The notes beneath the pieces are model-generated. The model saw only the letters and a program-made list of their open reading frames with translations, had not been told where the DNA came from and did not search any database. Shown piece after piece: positions 44,027-53,132 of a stretch of DNA of 64,000 nucleotides. Position numbers and translations under genes: made by a program. Within the stretch, counting starts at the first letter, position 1. The number at the start of each line of letters is the position of its first letter. Origin of the DNA: Stutzerimonas stutzeri (GTDB lineage Bacteria > Pseudomonadota > Gammaproteobacteria > Pseudomonadales > Pseudomonadaceae); the NCBI RefSeq assembly GCF_024451105.1, contig NZ_JANGEY010000003.1, forward strand, positions 62,001 through 126,000. Direction: 5' to 3'.

Positions 44027-45496
44027 TCAGCGTAGTACGAACGCCTCGATCTTCGGCCCCGCCATCTCATCCTTGAACCGCTGCTGCGACCACGGCCAGG
44101 TGTTGGGGATGCCGTCGGCGTCCAGGTACCAGCTGTTGCAGCCGGAGCCGAACACCGTCTTGCGCGCGGCGTCCTTGCGCGCCACGTCGTAGGCATCCAG
44201 CGCGGGCTGCGCGGCGCTCACCTCCCGGCACTGGCCGCTGCGCACCAGTTCGATCAGCTGGGCGATGTAGCCCCACTGCAGCTCGGCGATGTCGATCAGC
44301 GAGAAGTTGCCGACCGGGCCGGTAGGGCCGTTGAGCATGAAGAGGTTGGGGAACTCGGGGATCGAGATCGCCAGGTAGGCGGTCGGCCCCTTGGCCCAGG
44401 CTTGCTCCAGGGTATGGCCGTCGCGGCCGGTGATCTGCATCGGGCGCATGAACTGGTCGGCCTTGTAGCCGGTGGCCAGTACCAGCACGTCCAGCTCGTG
44501 CAGCTGGCCGTCGCGGGTGCGCACGCCGCCGGCTTCGACGCACTCGATACCGTCGGTGACCAGCTCGGCGTTCGGATGCTGGATCGCCTGGTAGTAGTCG
44601 GGCGAGTAGATCAGCCGCTTGCAGGCGGCGCGGTAGGTGGGGCGCAGTTTCTCGCGCAACTCGGGATCGCTGACGCTGTTCTCCAGGTTGTCGCGGGCGA
44701 TGGCCTCGATTTCGAGGATTTCCGGCGAGTTGGCATCGAGCACCGCGTTGGTGAAGCGCTCGACGTTGGCCAGGTAGGTTTCCTCGTTCTGCATGCGCTT
44801 GAGCAGCGCGCGGTCGGCGCGGAAGGCGGCCTTCTGCTCCTCGCTGTAGAACGGGTTGTCGACCGGGAAGATCCACTGCGCGGTGCGCTGGAAGTGCTTG
44901 AGCTTGCCGGCGCGCGCGGCCAGCGCGGAGACGATCTGCACGCCGGTGGAGCCGTTGCCGATGATGCCGATGCGTCGGCCGTCCAGCGGAATGCTGTGAT
45001 CCCAGCGCGCGCTGTGCAGCAGGTTGCCCCGGAAGCTGTCCAGGCCGCGGATGTTCGGGGTGCTGGGGTGGTGCAGTACGCCGGTGGCGGCGATGACGAT
45101 GTCGGCGCTGTCGGTGAGGCCGCTCTTCATCTCCAGCTGCCAGCGGCCGTCGACGAATTCGCAGCGGACGATTTCCTCGTTGAAGCGGATCAGCTCGTCG
45201 ACCCGGTACTTCTGCACCGTGCGCTCGAAATACTCCTGGATTTCCGCGCCCGGCGGCAGGAAGCGGCTCCAGTCGGGGTTGGGCTCGAAGGAGTAGGTGT
45301 AGGCGTGCGAGGGCACGTCGCAGGTCAGGCCGGGGTAGGTGTTCTCGCGCCAGGTGCCGCCGATGCGCGCGGCCTTCTCGTAGATGGTCACGTTGGCGAA
45401 GCCGGCCTCGCGCAGCTTGATGCCGCTGAGAATGCCGGCCATGCCGGCGCCGATCACCACCACGCGCAGATCGGGTCTTGCTGCTGTGTCGTTCAT
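44027..45496 (-). CDS. Baeyer-Villiger-type flavin monooxygenase
   Basis: A 489-residue NADPH- and FAD-dependent monooxygenase. FAD motif GAGMAG and GGTWRENTYPG near the N-terminus, NADPH motif GNGSTG in the middle, and the Baeyer-Villiger fingerprint FRGNLLHSARWD (F-x-G-x3-H-x3-W-D) are all present. Such enzymes insert oxygen beside a ketone; in this setting a steroid ketone or a side-chain ketone is plausible. A candidate steroid operator lies 75 bp upstream. The ATG at 45496 is behind GGGTG. Its 3' end is duplicated at 41390-41806. Confidence 0.88.
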   Translation of the reverse strand: MNDTAARPDLRVVVIGAGMAGILSGIKLREAGFANVTIYEKAARIGGTWRENTYPGLTCDVPSHAYTYSFEPNPDWSRFLPPGAEIQEYFERTVQKYRVDELIRFNEEIVRCEFVDGRWQLEMKSGLTDSADIVIAATGVLHHPSTPNIRGLDSFRGNLLHSARWDHSIPLDGRRIGIIGNGSTGVQIVSALAARAGKLKHFQRTAQWIFPVDNPFYSEEQKAAFRADRALLKRMQNEETYLANVERFTNAVLDANSPEILEIEAIARDNLENSVSDPELREKLRPTYRAACKRLIYSPDYYQAIQHPNAELVTDGIECVEAGGVRTRDGQLHELDVLVLATGYKADQFMRPMQITGRDGHTLEQAWAKGPTAYLAISIPEFPNLFMLNGPTGPVGNFSLIDIAELQWGYIAQLIELVRSGQCREVSAAQPALDAYDVARKDAARKTVFGSGCNSWYLDADGIPNTWPWSQQRFKDEMAGPKIEAFVLR

Positions 45497-45570
45497 GGTC
45501 ACACCCATTCTTGTTGTTCGGTGGGACCACTCTAGGGAGTTGCCGGCGGGCGGACCTGCCGTGTCCTTGC

Positions 45571-45586
45571 TAGTCCGATCAGACCA
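45571..45586. promoter_or_regulatory. Candidate operator before the monooxygenase
   Basis: TAGTCCG-AT-CAGACCA: perfect left half, two changes in the right, 75 bp before the minus-strand start. Confidence 0.6.
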
Positions 45587-45679
45587 TATCGCCTGCGTTT
45601 CGCTGCATCGCGGGGTGCGGATGCCCGGTTGTCCGGGCACCGCCCTCTGGGCGGCGCAGGTCGGGGCGCGCCGTTGCCT

Positions 45680-45736
45680 GTAGGGGCGAATTCATTCGCC
45701 TTGAGGAGGATCGTTGGCGAATGAATTCGCCCCTAC
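45680..45736. repeat. Inverted-repeat element F
   Basis: Standard 21-base arms with the 15-base loop TTGAGGAGGATCGTT, forward orientation. It lies directly downstream of the dehydrogenase stop. Confidence 0.9.
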
Positions 45737-45747
45737 AGGGGCAGCCG

Positions 45748-47490
45748 CTATGCGATTGCCGGGATAGCGTCCTTCTGGTGCGCTCGCTGTTGGGCGACGT
45801 GGGCGGCGGCGCGGCGGCCGGAGAAGATGCAGTCGGCGGCGGACAGGCCGGAGATGTACAGGTGCGACGGCAGGCCGATGGCGGTGCGGCCGGCGGCGTA
45901 CAGCCCGCCGATCGGCGTGTCGTCGGCGCGCAGTACCTGGCCGCTGTCCTCGTCGACGCGCAGGCCGCCGACGGTCATCGCCGACAGCGGGAACAGCCGG
46001 CTGCGGATCGACACGTCGATGGCGTAGAACGGGCCCTCGGCGATGGCGTGGATGTCCTTCTGGTCCTTGCCGAAGCGGTCGGCCTGCCAGCCGGCCGCCG
46101 CCTGGTTGTAGTCGCGCACGGTTTCTTCCAGCACCTGGGGATCGAGGCCGCACTTGCGCGCCAGTTCTTCGAGGCTGCGCGCCTTGCGCGAGGCGAACAG
46201 CAGGGCGAGGATCGCCGGCTGGCGCTGGAACGGCAGCATGTCGTCCTTGCGCACCTGGCGCCAGGCCTTGCGGTACAGGGCGCGGTCGAGGATCAGCAGG
46301 CCGGCGCCGTCCTGTTCGTCGCCCATGATCTGGCCGATGGCGGCGCCGTAGAGCATCTCGTCGCAGTAGCGCTCACCGCGCCCGTTGACCAGCATGGCCT
46401 CGGCGAAGGCCTTGGGCGGGTTGAGGAAACGCCAGCTGCTGATGCGGCCGAGCCGGTCGGCGGCGCCACCGACGCTTTGGCCGAGGCGGATGCCGCTGCC
46501 GTTGTCGCCGAGCGAGCCCAAGGGCATGGCGTCGGCGTAGGCGGGCGCGTAGTGGTTGGCCATCGCGCGGTTCTGGATGAAGCCGCCGCTGCTCAGGCAC
46601 ACGCCGTGGCGGGCGCGGATGCGCCGCTCGACGGCGTGCGCGTTCTTCAGCGCCTCGGCCTTGCGCCAGTAGCGCAGGGCGATGGCGCTGGTGAGGCCGG
46701 AGCCGGGGAAGCTGGCCGGCAGCATCAGCTGGAAGCGCGCCGCCTGCTGCATCAGCCGGGCGAACTGCGCCGCCGCCGCGCCGGGCGGCATCTGCAGTAC
46801 CTTGACCCCCAGCACCTTGCCGTCGTGGTCGACGATCAGCTGGCGCACCTCGCTGTGCGCCATGAAGCGCACGCCCAGCCGGCTGGCCCGCTCGCGCAGC
46901 GGATCGGTCATGCGCACGCCGAAGCCGACCGGGGCGGAGGTGGGCGGCGAGTAGACCTTGTGCCCGCGCGCCGCCGGCCGGGCGACCGCCACCGAGCGCG
47001 GCAGCAGGGTGTTGTCGGAGTGGTACAGGTGGTAGCCCGGCGGCGGATAGGAGGTCTTGGCCGCGTACAGGGTGCTGTCGAAGCGCACGCCGTGGCCGGT
47101 GAGCCAGTCGATCATCTGCGCGCTCTGCTCGCAGAAGCGGCGCAGGGTGCTGTCCCTGACCACGCCCTGGGTCTCCAGCCTGAGGTAGCGGAACATGTCG
47201 TCCACCGAGTCCTCGACGCCCGCCGCGCGCTGGATGGCGGTGCCGCCGCCGGCGTAGACCACGCCGCCGTTCATCGCCGTCGAGCCGCCGCCGTCGTAGG
47301 CATCCAGCGCCAGCACTTCCAGGCCCTGCTCGGCGGCCTCCAGCGCCGCGGCGATGCCGGCGCCGCCGTAGCCGACCACCAGGAAGTCGGCGGCATCGTC
47401 CCACGGCACGGCCGCGGCGTCGGCCACCCGCTCCGGCTGGCGGACGGGGGAATGCCAGTGGGGGCTACCGGGTTCGTCGCGCTGGGTCAC
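45748..47490 (-). CDS. FAD-dependent 3-ketosteroid dehydrogenase, delta4(5-alpha)-KSTD-like
   Basis: A 580-residue flavoprotein of the KstD/fumarate-reductase family: FAD loop VVGYGGAGIAAALEAA, DGGGSTAMNGGVVYAGGGT, and the C-terminal GGLYAAGRTAIGLPSHLYISGLSAADC. The spacing and the GVVYAGGGT stretch resemble 3-ketosteroid delta4(5-alpha)-dehydrogenases (TesI type) more than delta1-dehydrogenases. It would introduce the 4,5 double bond into saturated 3-oxosteroids. GTG start at 47490 behind AAGGAG (9 bp). Delta1 activity cannot be excluded. Confidence 0.78.
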   Translation of the reverse strand: MTQRDEPGSPHWHSPVRQPERVADAAAVPWDDAADFLVVGYGGAGIAAALEAAEQGLEVLALDAYDGGGSTAMNGGVVYAGGGTAIQRAAGVEDSVDDMFRYLRLETQGVVRDSTLRRFCEQSAQMIDWLTGHGVRFDSTLYAAKTSYPPPGYHLYHSDNTLLPRSVAVARPAARGHKVYSPPTSAPVGFGVRMTDPLRERASRLGVRFMAHSEVRQLIVDHDGKVLGVKVLQMPPGAAAAQFARLMQQAARFQLMLPASFPGSGLTSAIALRYWRKAEALKNAHAVERRIRARHGVCLSSGGFIQNRAMANHYAPAYADAMPLGSLGDNGSGIRLGQSVGGAADRLGRISSWRFLNPPKAFAEAMLVNGRGERYCDEMLYGAAIGQIMGDEQDGAGLLILDRALYRKAWRQVRKDDMLPFQRQPAILALLFASRKARSLEELARKCGLDPQVLEETVRDYNQAAAGWQADRFGKDQKDIHAIAEGPFYAIDVSIRSRLFPLSAMTVGGLRVDEDSGQVLRADDTPIGGLYAAGRTAIGLPSHLYISGLSAADCIFSGRRAAAHVAQQRAHQKDAIPAIA

Positions 47491-47530
47491 GGCGGGTATC
47501 TCCTTGGTTTTTGTTATGCAAACGCGGTCC

Positions 47531-47586
47531 GTGGGGCGAATTCATTCGCCTTGGCGGGATATCTGGGCGAATGAATTCGCCCCTAC
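47531..47586. repeat. Inverted-repeat element G
   Basis: Arms as in the other copies, but the left arm lacks the A of GTAGGGG (reads GTGGGGC). Loop TTGGCGGGATATCTG, forward orientation. Confidence 0.88.
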
Positions 47587-47598
47587 ATGGATCGGCGG

Positions 47599-48840
47599 TC
47601 AGGAGCGCGCTGGCTGGGCGTTGAGCTGCGCGTCGCCGGGGGTGCCCAGCACGCAGCTGGTGCCGCCCGGGGTGTACATCATGGCGACGCAGCGGTTGCA
47701 CGAGGTGCAGCCGATGGCGCCGGCGCCGCCCGCGGCCAGCTGGTTGACGAACTCGGGGTCGAAGATCAGCCCGCGGCCCAGGGCCACCGCCTCGAAGCCT
47801 TCGCCGAGCGCCTGCTGCACGTTGGCGGCGGTCTTCACCCCGCCCAGGTAGGCCAGCGGCATGTCGACCGCGGCGCGCACCTTGCGCGCATGTTCGAGCA
47901 GGTACAGCTCGCGGAACTCCACCTTGGGCTCGGTGAACTGCTGGATGGTCATCGCCGCGCGGACGATGGGGTTGCTGACGCTGACGCGGTTTTCCTTGGG
48001 GAAGGACGAGCCGAACAGGGTGGTGGTGGACTCGACGTTCATCCCCGCGCTGAGCACCAGCAGGTGGGCGCCTTCGCGCTCGAGGATGCGCGCCACTCCG
48101 GCGCCGTCCTCGGCGGTGTGGCCGCCCTTGGCGCCTTCGGTGACGCTGTACTTGCAGATCACCGCCAGCTCGCGGCCCACCGCCTCCAGCACGCGGCGCA
48201 GCACCAGGGCGGGGAAGCGCAGGCGCTTGTCGAGGCTGCCTCCCCAGTCGTCGCGGCGCTTGTTGTACAGCGGCGAGATGAACTGGCTGAGCAGGTAGCC
48301 GTGGCCCATGTGGATCTCCACGGCGTCGAAGCCGGCCTCGCGGGCGAGCAGCGCGGCCTGGGCGAACTCGCCGGCGATGCGCTGCATGTCGGCCTCGCTC
48401 ATCGCCTGCTTGAGGAAGCGCCCGCTCATGATGCCGACCTTGTTGAAGCCGCCGCTGGCCGACAGCGGCCGGGGCGTGGACAGCTCCTCGAGGAAGGTGA
48501 AGCAGCCGCCGTGGGTGATCTGCGCCGAGGCCGCGCCGCCGTGGTGGTGCACGGCGTCGGTCAGTACGCGCAGGTGGGGCACGGCGTCGCGGTCGAGGGT
48601 GATCTGGTCGGGGAAGGTGCGGCCGTCGCGGCTCACCGCGCAGTAGGCCACGGTGGTCAGCGCGGTGCCGCCGGCGGCCATCGCCTCGTGGAAGCGCACC
48701 AGTTGCTTCGACGGCGTGCCGCCGCGGGCCATGCCCTCGTTGGTGGCGGACTTGATGAAGCGGTTCTTCAGCGTCAGCGGGCCGATCTTCAGCGGGCTGA
48801 ACGGCGACGGCGAGGCGGGCAGGATCTTGTTGTTATGCAT
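47599..48840 (-). CDS. Old Yellow Enzyme-family NADH:flavin oxidoreductase
   Basis: A 413-residue TIM-barrel flavoprotein. Typical positions: FSPLKIGPLTLKNRFIKSATNEG at the start, QITHGG, the H-x2-H-like EIHMGHGYLLSQF substrate-binding segment, DDWGGSLDKRLRF, and the C-terminal RGLIFDPEF. It reduces activated double bonds with NAD(P)H through FMN. It may reduce a ring-A enone. It is divergent from the SDR at 49187 with two operator-like dyads between them. Start at 48840 behind GGGAC. Confidence 0.82.
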   Translation of the reverse strand: MHNNKILPASPSPFSPLKIGPLTLKNRFIKSATNEGMARGGTPSKQLVRFHEAMAAGGTALTTVAYCAVSRDGRTFPDQITLDRDAVPHLRVLTDAVHHHGGAASAQITHGGCFTFLEELSTPRPLSASGGFNKVGIMSGRFLKQAMSEADMQRIAGEFAQAALLAREAGFDAVEIHMGHGYLLSQFISPLYNKRRDDWGGSLDKRLRFPALVLRRVLEAVGRELAVICKYSVTEGAKGGHTAEDGAGVARILEREGAHLLVLSAGMNVESTTTLFGSSFPKENRVSVSNPIVRAAMTIQQFTEPKVEFRELYLLEHARKVRAAVDMPLAYLGGVKTAANVQQALGEGFEAVALGRGLIFDPEFVNQLAAGGAGAIGCTSCNRCVAMMYTPGGTSCVLGTPGDAQLNAQPARS

Positions 48841-48973
48841 GCTGAGTCCCAGCGATTCGACTTCAGGTGGCAAGCAGGGCGCCGGGCAGAAGGCGCTCCC
48901 GTGGCTGCCGGTGGCGGGCCCACGGGAGCCCGATGCGATGTTCCTACCATAGATAGCGGGGCAGGGGGCTACC

Positions 48974-48989
48974 TCGTCCGAACAGACTA
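48974..48989. promoter_or_regulatory. Operator in the OYE/SDR divergent region (site 1)
   Basis: TCGTCCG-AA-CAGACTA, two half-site differences from a perfect dyad. Confidence 0.6.
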
Positions 48990-49028
48990 ACTGCCGGCAG
49001 GTGCTCTGCGCATCGGCCACTGGCCGGT

Positions 49029-49044
49029 TAGTCCCATCGGACGA
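49029..49044. promoter_or_regulatory. Operator in the OYE/SDR divergent region (site 2)
   Basis: TAGTCCC-AT-CGGACGA, centred 55 bp from site 1. With the degenerate repeat H these sites account for the 48841-49186 gap. Confidence 0.6.
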
Positions 49045-49085
49045 TGCAGGGCGGCAGCGCGTTGACGACGATCCGGACGACCCTG

Positions 49086-49142
49086 CACGGGCGAACTCAT
49101 TCGCCATGGCGGGGCATCCGCGCGAATGGATTCGCTCCCACA
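49086..49142. repeat. Degenerate inverted-repeat element H
   Basis: CACGGGCGAACTCATTCGCC and CGCGAATGGATTCGCTCCCA are imperfect versions of the arms around ATGGCGGGGCATC, a loop in the forward orientation. Confidence 0.65.
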
Positions 49143-49186
49143 AGGACCGTGCGGCGCGCGGCGCACAACCACCGAGAGGATCAGAC

Positions 49187-50065
49187 ATGAGTTGCGAGAA
49201 TCGCCGGGTCGCCGTGGTCACCGGCGCCAGCCGTGGTGTCGGCAAGGGCATCGCCCTGGCCCTGGGCGCCGCCGGCATGGTCGTCTACGTCACCGGCCGC
49301 TCGACCACGGCCAGCGGCGCGCAGCTGCGCGGCCAGGTGCTGCCGGGCTCGATCCAGGAAACCGCCGAGGCGGTGACCCGCGCCGGCGGGCTGGGCATTC
49401 CGGTGGCCTGCGACCACGGCGACGATGCGCAGGTCAGGACGCTGTTCGAGCAGGTCGGCCGCGAGCAGGGGCGCCTCGACCTGCTGGTCAACAACGCCAC
49501 CTTTCTCCACGAGAACCTCATCGATCCCGGCCCGTTCTGGGAGAAGCCGCTGGAGCTGGTCGGCATCCTCGACGTCGGCCTGCGCTCGGCCTACGTCGCC
49601 AGCTACTACGCCGCGCCGCTGCTGGTGGCCGGCGGGCGCGGGCTGATCGCCTTCGTCTCCTCCTATGGCGCCGGCTGCTACATGCACGGCCCGGCCTACG
49701 GCGCGCAGAAGGCCGGCTGCGACAAGCTGGCCGCGGACATGGCGGTGGATCTGGAGGGCAGCGGCGTCGCCGCGCTGTCGCTGTGGCTCGGTCCGCAGCG
49801 CACCGAACGCACCGCCATCGCCGGCGAGGAGCGCGCCGATCAGTACGAGGCCTTCCTCGCCCAGGCGGAAACCCCCGAGTTCAACGGCCGGGTGATCCGC
49901 GCCCTGCTCGACGACCCGGCGCTGGCCAGCCTCAGCGGGCAGACCCTGGTGACCGCCGAGCTGGCGCCGGGCTACGGCATCAGCGAGGAGGGCGGCCGCC
50001 TGCCGCCGTCCTACCGCGAGCAGCTGGGCGCGCCGCGCGTGCCGCATCCGGCGCGGGTGATCTGA
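49187..50065 (+). CDS. SDR-family oxidoreductase, DHRS1-like
   Basis: A 292-residue short-chain dehydrogenase: TGASRGVGKG, VNNATF, SSYGAG and the YGAQK catalytic pair. The insert TASGAQLRGQVLPGSIQETAE-type region (RSTTASG... IQETA) after the second strand is characteristic of DHRS1-like SDRs, shared with the SDR at 9769. Substrate unknown. ATG at 49187 behind GAGAGGA. It is preceded by two operator-like sites, so it likely belongs to the steroid regulon. Confidence 0.78.
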   Translation: MSCENRRVAVVTGASRGVGKGIALALGAAGMVVYVTGRSTTASGAQLRGQVLPGSIQETAEAVTRAGGLGIPVACDHGDDAQVRTLFEQVGREQGRLDLLVNNATFLHENLIDPGPFWEKPLELVGILDVGLRSAYVASYYAAPLLVAGGRGLIAFVSSYGAGCYMHGPAYGAQKAGCDKLAADMAVDLEGSGVAALSLWLGPQRTERTAIAGEERADQYEAFLAQAETPEFNGRVIRALLDDPALASLSGQTLVTAELAPGYGISEEGGRLPPSYREQLGAPRVPHPARVI

Positions 50066-50085
50066 CAGGGCAAACTTCCCGCTCT

Positions 50086-50142
50086 GTAGGGGCGAATTCA
50101 TTCGCCCGAACACCCCGCCAAGGCGAATGAATTCGCCCCTGC
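50086..50142. repeat. Inverted-repeat element I
   Basis: 21-base arms with one mismatch at the outer end (right arm ends GCCCCTGC). Loop CGAACACCCCGCCAA, reverse orientation. Confidence 0.88.
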
Positions 50143-50207
50143 GACGGATACCCAGCGCCCGCACCGCCGGTGCGGACGCACTCCATCCCTTGAAAGGCAG
50201 CGCTTCC

Positions 50208-50927
50208 ATGGAAAAAGTCGTCTACGTCGTCTGGCGCGAGCGCCAGACCAGTCCCGAAGAATTCGCCAGCCGCCTGCGCGGCGAGGTTGCCGAACAGCTG
50301 CTGGCGCTCGGCGCCCGCGGCCTGCAGGTGAACGTCGCCGACGCCGCCGTCGAACCCGCCGCCGGCCTGCGCCAGGCCAACCTGCAGCCGCTGATGGACG
50401 GCAGCGTGTCGCTGTGGCTGGACAGCGCCATCGCCCAGTTCCGCCGCCCGTTCGACGGGGTGATCGCCGGTGCGGTGGAGCGCCTGGCCGCCTACCTGGT
50501 CACCGAGTCGGTGCCGATCCGCAACACCCGCTTCCCGGCCGTCCCCGGCGAGCGCACCCACGGCTTCGCCCAGCTGGCCTTCCTCACCCGCCCGCCGCGC
50601 CTCACCCACGAGGGCTGGCTGGACATCTGGCACAACCGCCATACCCAGGTGGCCATCGACACCCAGGACAACTTCCAGTACGTGCAGAACATGGTGGTGC
50701 GGCCGCTGACCCGCGGCGCTCCGGCCATCGACGCCATCGTCGAGGAGTGCTTCCCGCCGGCGGCGATGAGCGACCCGCAGAGCTTCTTCGACGCCCCGGG
50801 CGACGAGGAGAAGTTCCGCCGCAACCTGGCGGCGATGATGGAGAGCTGCAAGCGCTTCATCGACTACGACAAGATCGACGTGCTGCCGACCAGCCAGTAC
50901 CTGATCAGCAGACCTGCCGCGGTCTGA
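50208..50927 (+). CDS. EthD-like dimeric alpha/beta-barrel protein
   Basis: A 239-residue protein resembling EthD-domain proteins: the VVYVVWRERQTSPEEF start and the second-half LAFLTRPPRLTHEGWLDIWHNRHTQVA region suggest two ferredoxin-like barrels in tandem. EthD proteins are small accessory proteins of ether and other oxidative degradation pathways, with unclear function. It sits downstream of the SDR, separated by repeat I, and ends at a strong terminator. Confidence 0.65.
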   Translation: MEKVVYVVWRERQTSPEEFASRLRGEVAEQLLALGARGLQVNVADAAVEPAAGLRQANLQPLMDGSVSLWLDSAIAQFRRPFDGVIAGAVERLAAYLVTESVPIRNTRFPAVPGERTHGFAQLAFLTRPPRLTHEGWLDIWHNRHTQVAIDTQDNFQYVQNMVVRPLTRGAPAIDAIVEECFPPAAMSDPQSFFDAPGDEEKFRRNLAAMMESCKRFIDYDKIDVLPTSQYLISRPAAV

Positions 50928-50946
50928 CCGCGGCGCGTGCCGGCAA

Positions 50947-50991
50947 CCGGACCCGGAGTCCGCCATTGGCGGGCGCCGGGTTCGGTTTTTT
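50947..50991 (+). terminator. Rho-independent terminator after the EthD-like gene
   Basis: CCGGACCCGG pairs with CCGGGTTCGG (one G-T pair), with further pairing inside, followed by TTTTTT. Confidence 0.8.
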
Positions 50992-51040
50992 GGGTATACG
51001 AATTTTATCGTTGATGGGCGCTCTCAGCCCTTCAGCCTCT

Positions 51041-51937
51041 CTATGGGGTTGATTGGGTGGCCAGTTTGTCGGAGAGAAACTCGATCAGCACCCGGACGCG
51101 GTGAGGCATGTAGCGGTTGCTGGGCAGCACCGCGTAGATGCCGAGCTCCGGCGGCGCGAAGGCGTCCAGCAGGGGCTCCAGCTGGCCGGCCGCGAGATAG
51201 TCGGCGGCGATGAAGTCCGGTAGCACGGTGATGCCCAGTCCCTGCGCGGCGGCGGCGGCCAGCGCGTCGCCGTTGTTGGCCTGGAGGCGGTAGGGCAGGT
51301 AGAAGGACTCCAGATGGCCGTCCACCTGGAAGGTCCAGGGGCGGTTGTTCGCCTGTGGCGAGTAGCCAAGGCAGGCATGGCTGGTGAGTTCGGCGGGCTG
51401 CTGTGGGCGTCCATACTGGGCCAGGTAGTCCGGAGCAGCGACAATCAGCAGCCGGCTGCTGCCGAGCTTGCGGACGATTTCCCCCGGATCGAGTTGGCCG
51501 GTGATACGAATCGACAGATCGATGCCTTCTTCGATCAGGTTCTGTTGCCGGTCGCTGAAGTCCATCGCCAGGCTGATCTTGGGGTAGGCCTGTGAGAACT
51601 CCAGAAGCAGCGGCACCAGCCGGCGCAAGCCGAAGCTGAGCGGCAGACTGATGCGCAGTTGCCCGCTGGGGGTCCGCCGCTCCTCCATCACACCGGCTTC
51701 GGCCTCTTCGACCAGTGCGAGAATCACCCGGCACTTTTCCAGGTAGGCGCTGCCCGCCGAGGTTAGGGACAGGCTCCGGGTGCTGCGCACCATGAGCTTG
51801 ATGCCCAGGTGCTCTTCCAGTGCCGCGATCTGCCGGGTAACCACCGAGCGGGCCACGCCGAGCTGGCAGGCGGCGGCCGAGAAGCTGCCCAGTTCGGCCA
51901 CCCGCACGAACAGGTTCATCGCATCGAGACGGTTCAT
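51041..51937 (-). CDS. LysR-family transcriptional regulator
   Basis: A 298-residue LysR regulator. The N-terminal helix-turn-helix reads MNLFVRVAELGSFSAAA with LGVARSVVTRQIAALE, followed by the effector domain (SGQLRISLPLSFG, GLGITVLPDF). It faces the b561/YceI scar and the pirin gene, and may once have controlled them. LysR proteins usually act on the divergent neighbour. Confidence 0.9.
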   Translation of the reverse strand: MNRLDAMNLFVRVAELGSFSAAACQLGVARSVVTRQIAALEEHLGIKLMVRSTRSLSLTSAGSAYLEKCRVILALVEEAEAGVMEERRTPSGQLRISLPLSFGLRRLVPLLLEFSQAYPKISLAMDFSDRQQNLIEEGIDLSIRITGQLDPGEIVRKLGSSRLLIVAAPDYLAQYGRPQQPAELTSHACLGYSPQANNRPWTFQVDGHLESFYLPYRLQANNGDALAAAAAQGLGITVLPDFIAADYLAAGQLEPLLDAFAPPELGIYAVLPSNRYMPHRVRVLIEFLSDKLATQSTP

Positions 51938-52050
51938 TGTTGATTATCATGTCAACAGAGTGTTCTTGATTGTCTTCTATCTGGCATCAGTTCGCACGAG
52001 TAAAGTTCTCCCATCGCCGATGCCCACAACGCATCGCCGCACCGAGGCCG

Positions 52051-52318
52051 ATGAACGTGAGCCGCCAATACACCGGAACCGCCAAGACCCTGCACTGGGT
52101 GATCGCGATCCTGATCCTGGGGCTGCTGGGTCTGGGCTGCTACATGCAGGGTCTGCCGCTGTCGCCGAGCAAGCTGAAGCTGTACTCCTGGCAAGTCCAG
52201 CAAGGTGCGCTTCGAGGGTGACAAGCCGGTGGCCCTGGACGGCGAGCTGACCATCAAGGGGGGCACCAAGCCGGTGACCCTGACCATCAGCGTCGCCCTC
52301 GAAGCGATCAAGAACTGA
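52051..52318 (+). pseudogene. Cytochrome b561 / YceI deletion scar
   Basis: Codons from 52051 encode the N-terminus of a cytochrome b561 (TGTAKTLHWVIAILILGLLG ... LPLSPSKLKLYSW). At about 52190-52200 the sequence switches frame into the C-terminus of a YceI-like protein (SKVRFEGDKPVALDGEL, GGTKPVTLTISV) ending at the TGA at 52316. b561 and yceI are adjacent genes in many pseudomonads, so one internal deletion explains the fusion. Neither part can work. Confidence 0.8.
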
Positions 52319-52381
52319 GGTACTGCGGGGCGCTGACCCGACCGAACCCGGCGCCCCGCAGGCCGCACGCAGGAGAACGAC

Positions 52382-53101
52382 ATGCTGGAAATCAGACCTG
52401 CCGCCGAACGCGGTCTCGCCAATTTCGGCTGGCTGTACTCGCAGCACAGCTTTTCCTTTGGCAGCTACTACGACCCGCAGCACATGGGGTTTTCCGATCT
52501 GCTGGTGATCAACGACGACCAAGTGCGCCAGGGCCGCGGCTTCGACACCCACCCGCACCGCGACATGGAAATCTTCTCCTACGTGCTGGAGGGCGCCCTG
52601 GAGCACAAGGACTCGATGGGCAGCGGCTCGGTGATCCGTCCCGGCGACGTGCAGATGATGAGCGCCGGCACCGGCATCCGCCACAGTGAGTACAACGCCT
52701 CGCGCAAGGAGCCGGTGCACTTCCTGCAGATCTGGATCGTGCCGAACCGCAAGGGCGTCGAGCCGCGCTACCAGCAGCGCCACTTCAGCGCTGCCGAGAA
52801 GCGTGGAAAGCTGCGTCTGATCATTTCTCCGGACGGTGCCGACGGCTCGCTGTCGGTCTACCAGGACGCCCGCGTCTACGCCGGGCTGTTCGACGGTGCC
52901 GAGCAGCAGCGCTTCGAGCTGCCGGAAAACCGCTTCGCCTACATCCAGGTGGCGCGTGGCGCACTGACGGTGAACGGTCAGCGCCTGGTCGCAGGTGACG
53001 GCGCCCGTCTGCGCGATGTTCGCGAAATCGACTTCAGCGCCGGCGAAAATGCCGAGGTGCTGTTGTTCGACCTGCGCCCCACCGAATTGCCGCTGTATTG
53101 A
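52382..53101 (+). CDS. Pirin-family protein (YhhW-like quercetinase)
   Basis: A 239-residue bicupin of the pirin family. The metal ligands lie in [16 protein letters not shown] and the following H and E positions ([12 protein letters not shown]), all intact. Some members have quercetin 2,3-dioxygenase activity and others act in redox signalling. It probably forms an operon with the azoreductase 31 bp downstream. A broken second pirin gene lies at 54705. Confidence 0.88.
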   Translation: MLEIRPAAERGLANFGWLYSQHSFSFGSYYDPQHMGFSDLLVINDDQVRQGRGFDTHPHRDMEIFSYVLEGALEHKDSMGSGSVIRPGDVQMMSAGTGIRHSEYNASRKEPVHFLQIWIVPNRKGVEPRYQQRHFSAAEKRGKLRLIISPDGADGSLSVYQDARVYAGLFDGAEQQRFELPENRFAYIQVARGALTVNGQRLVAGDGARLRDVREIDFSAGENAEVLLFDLRPTELPLY

Positions 53102-53132
53102 ATCTTTCCACCATCACTCCGAGGAATCGACC

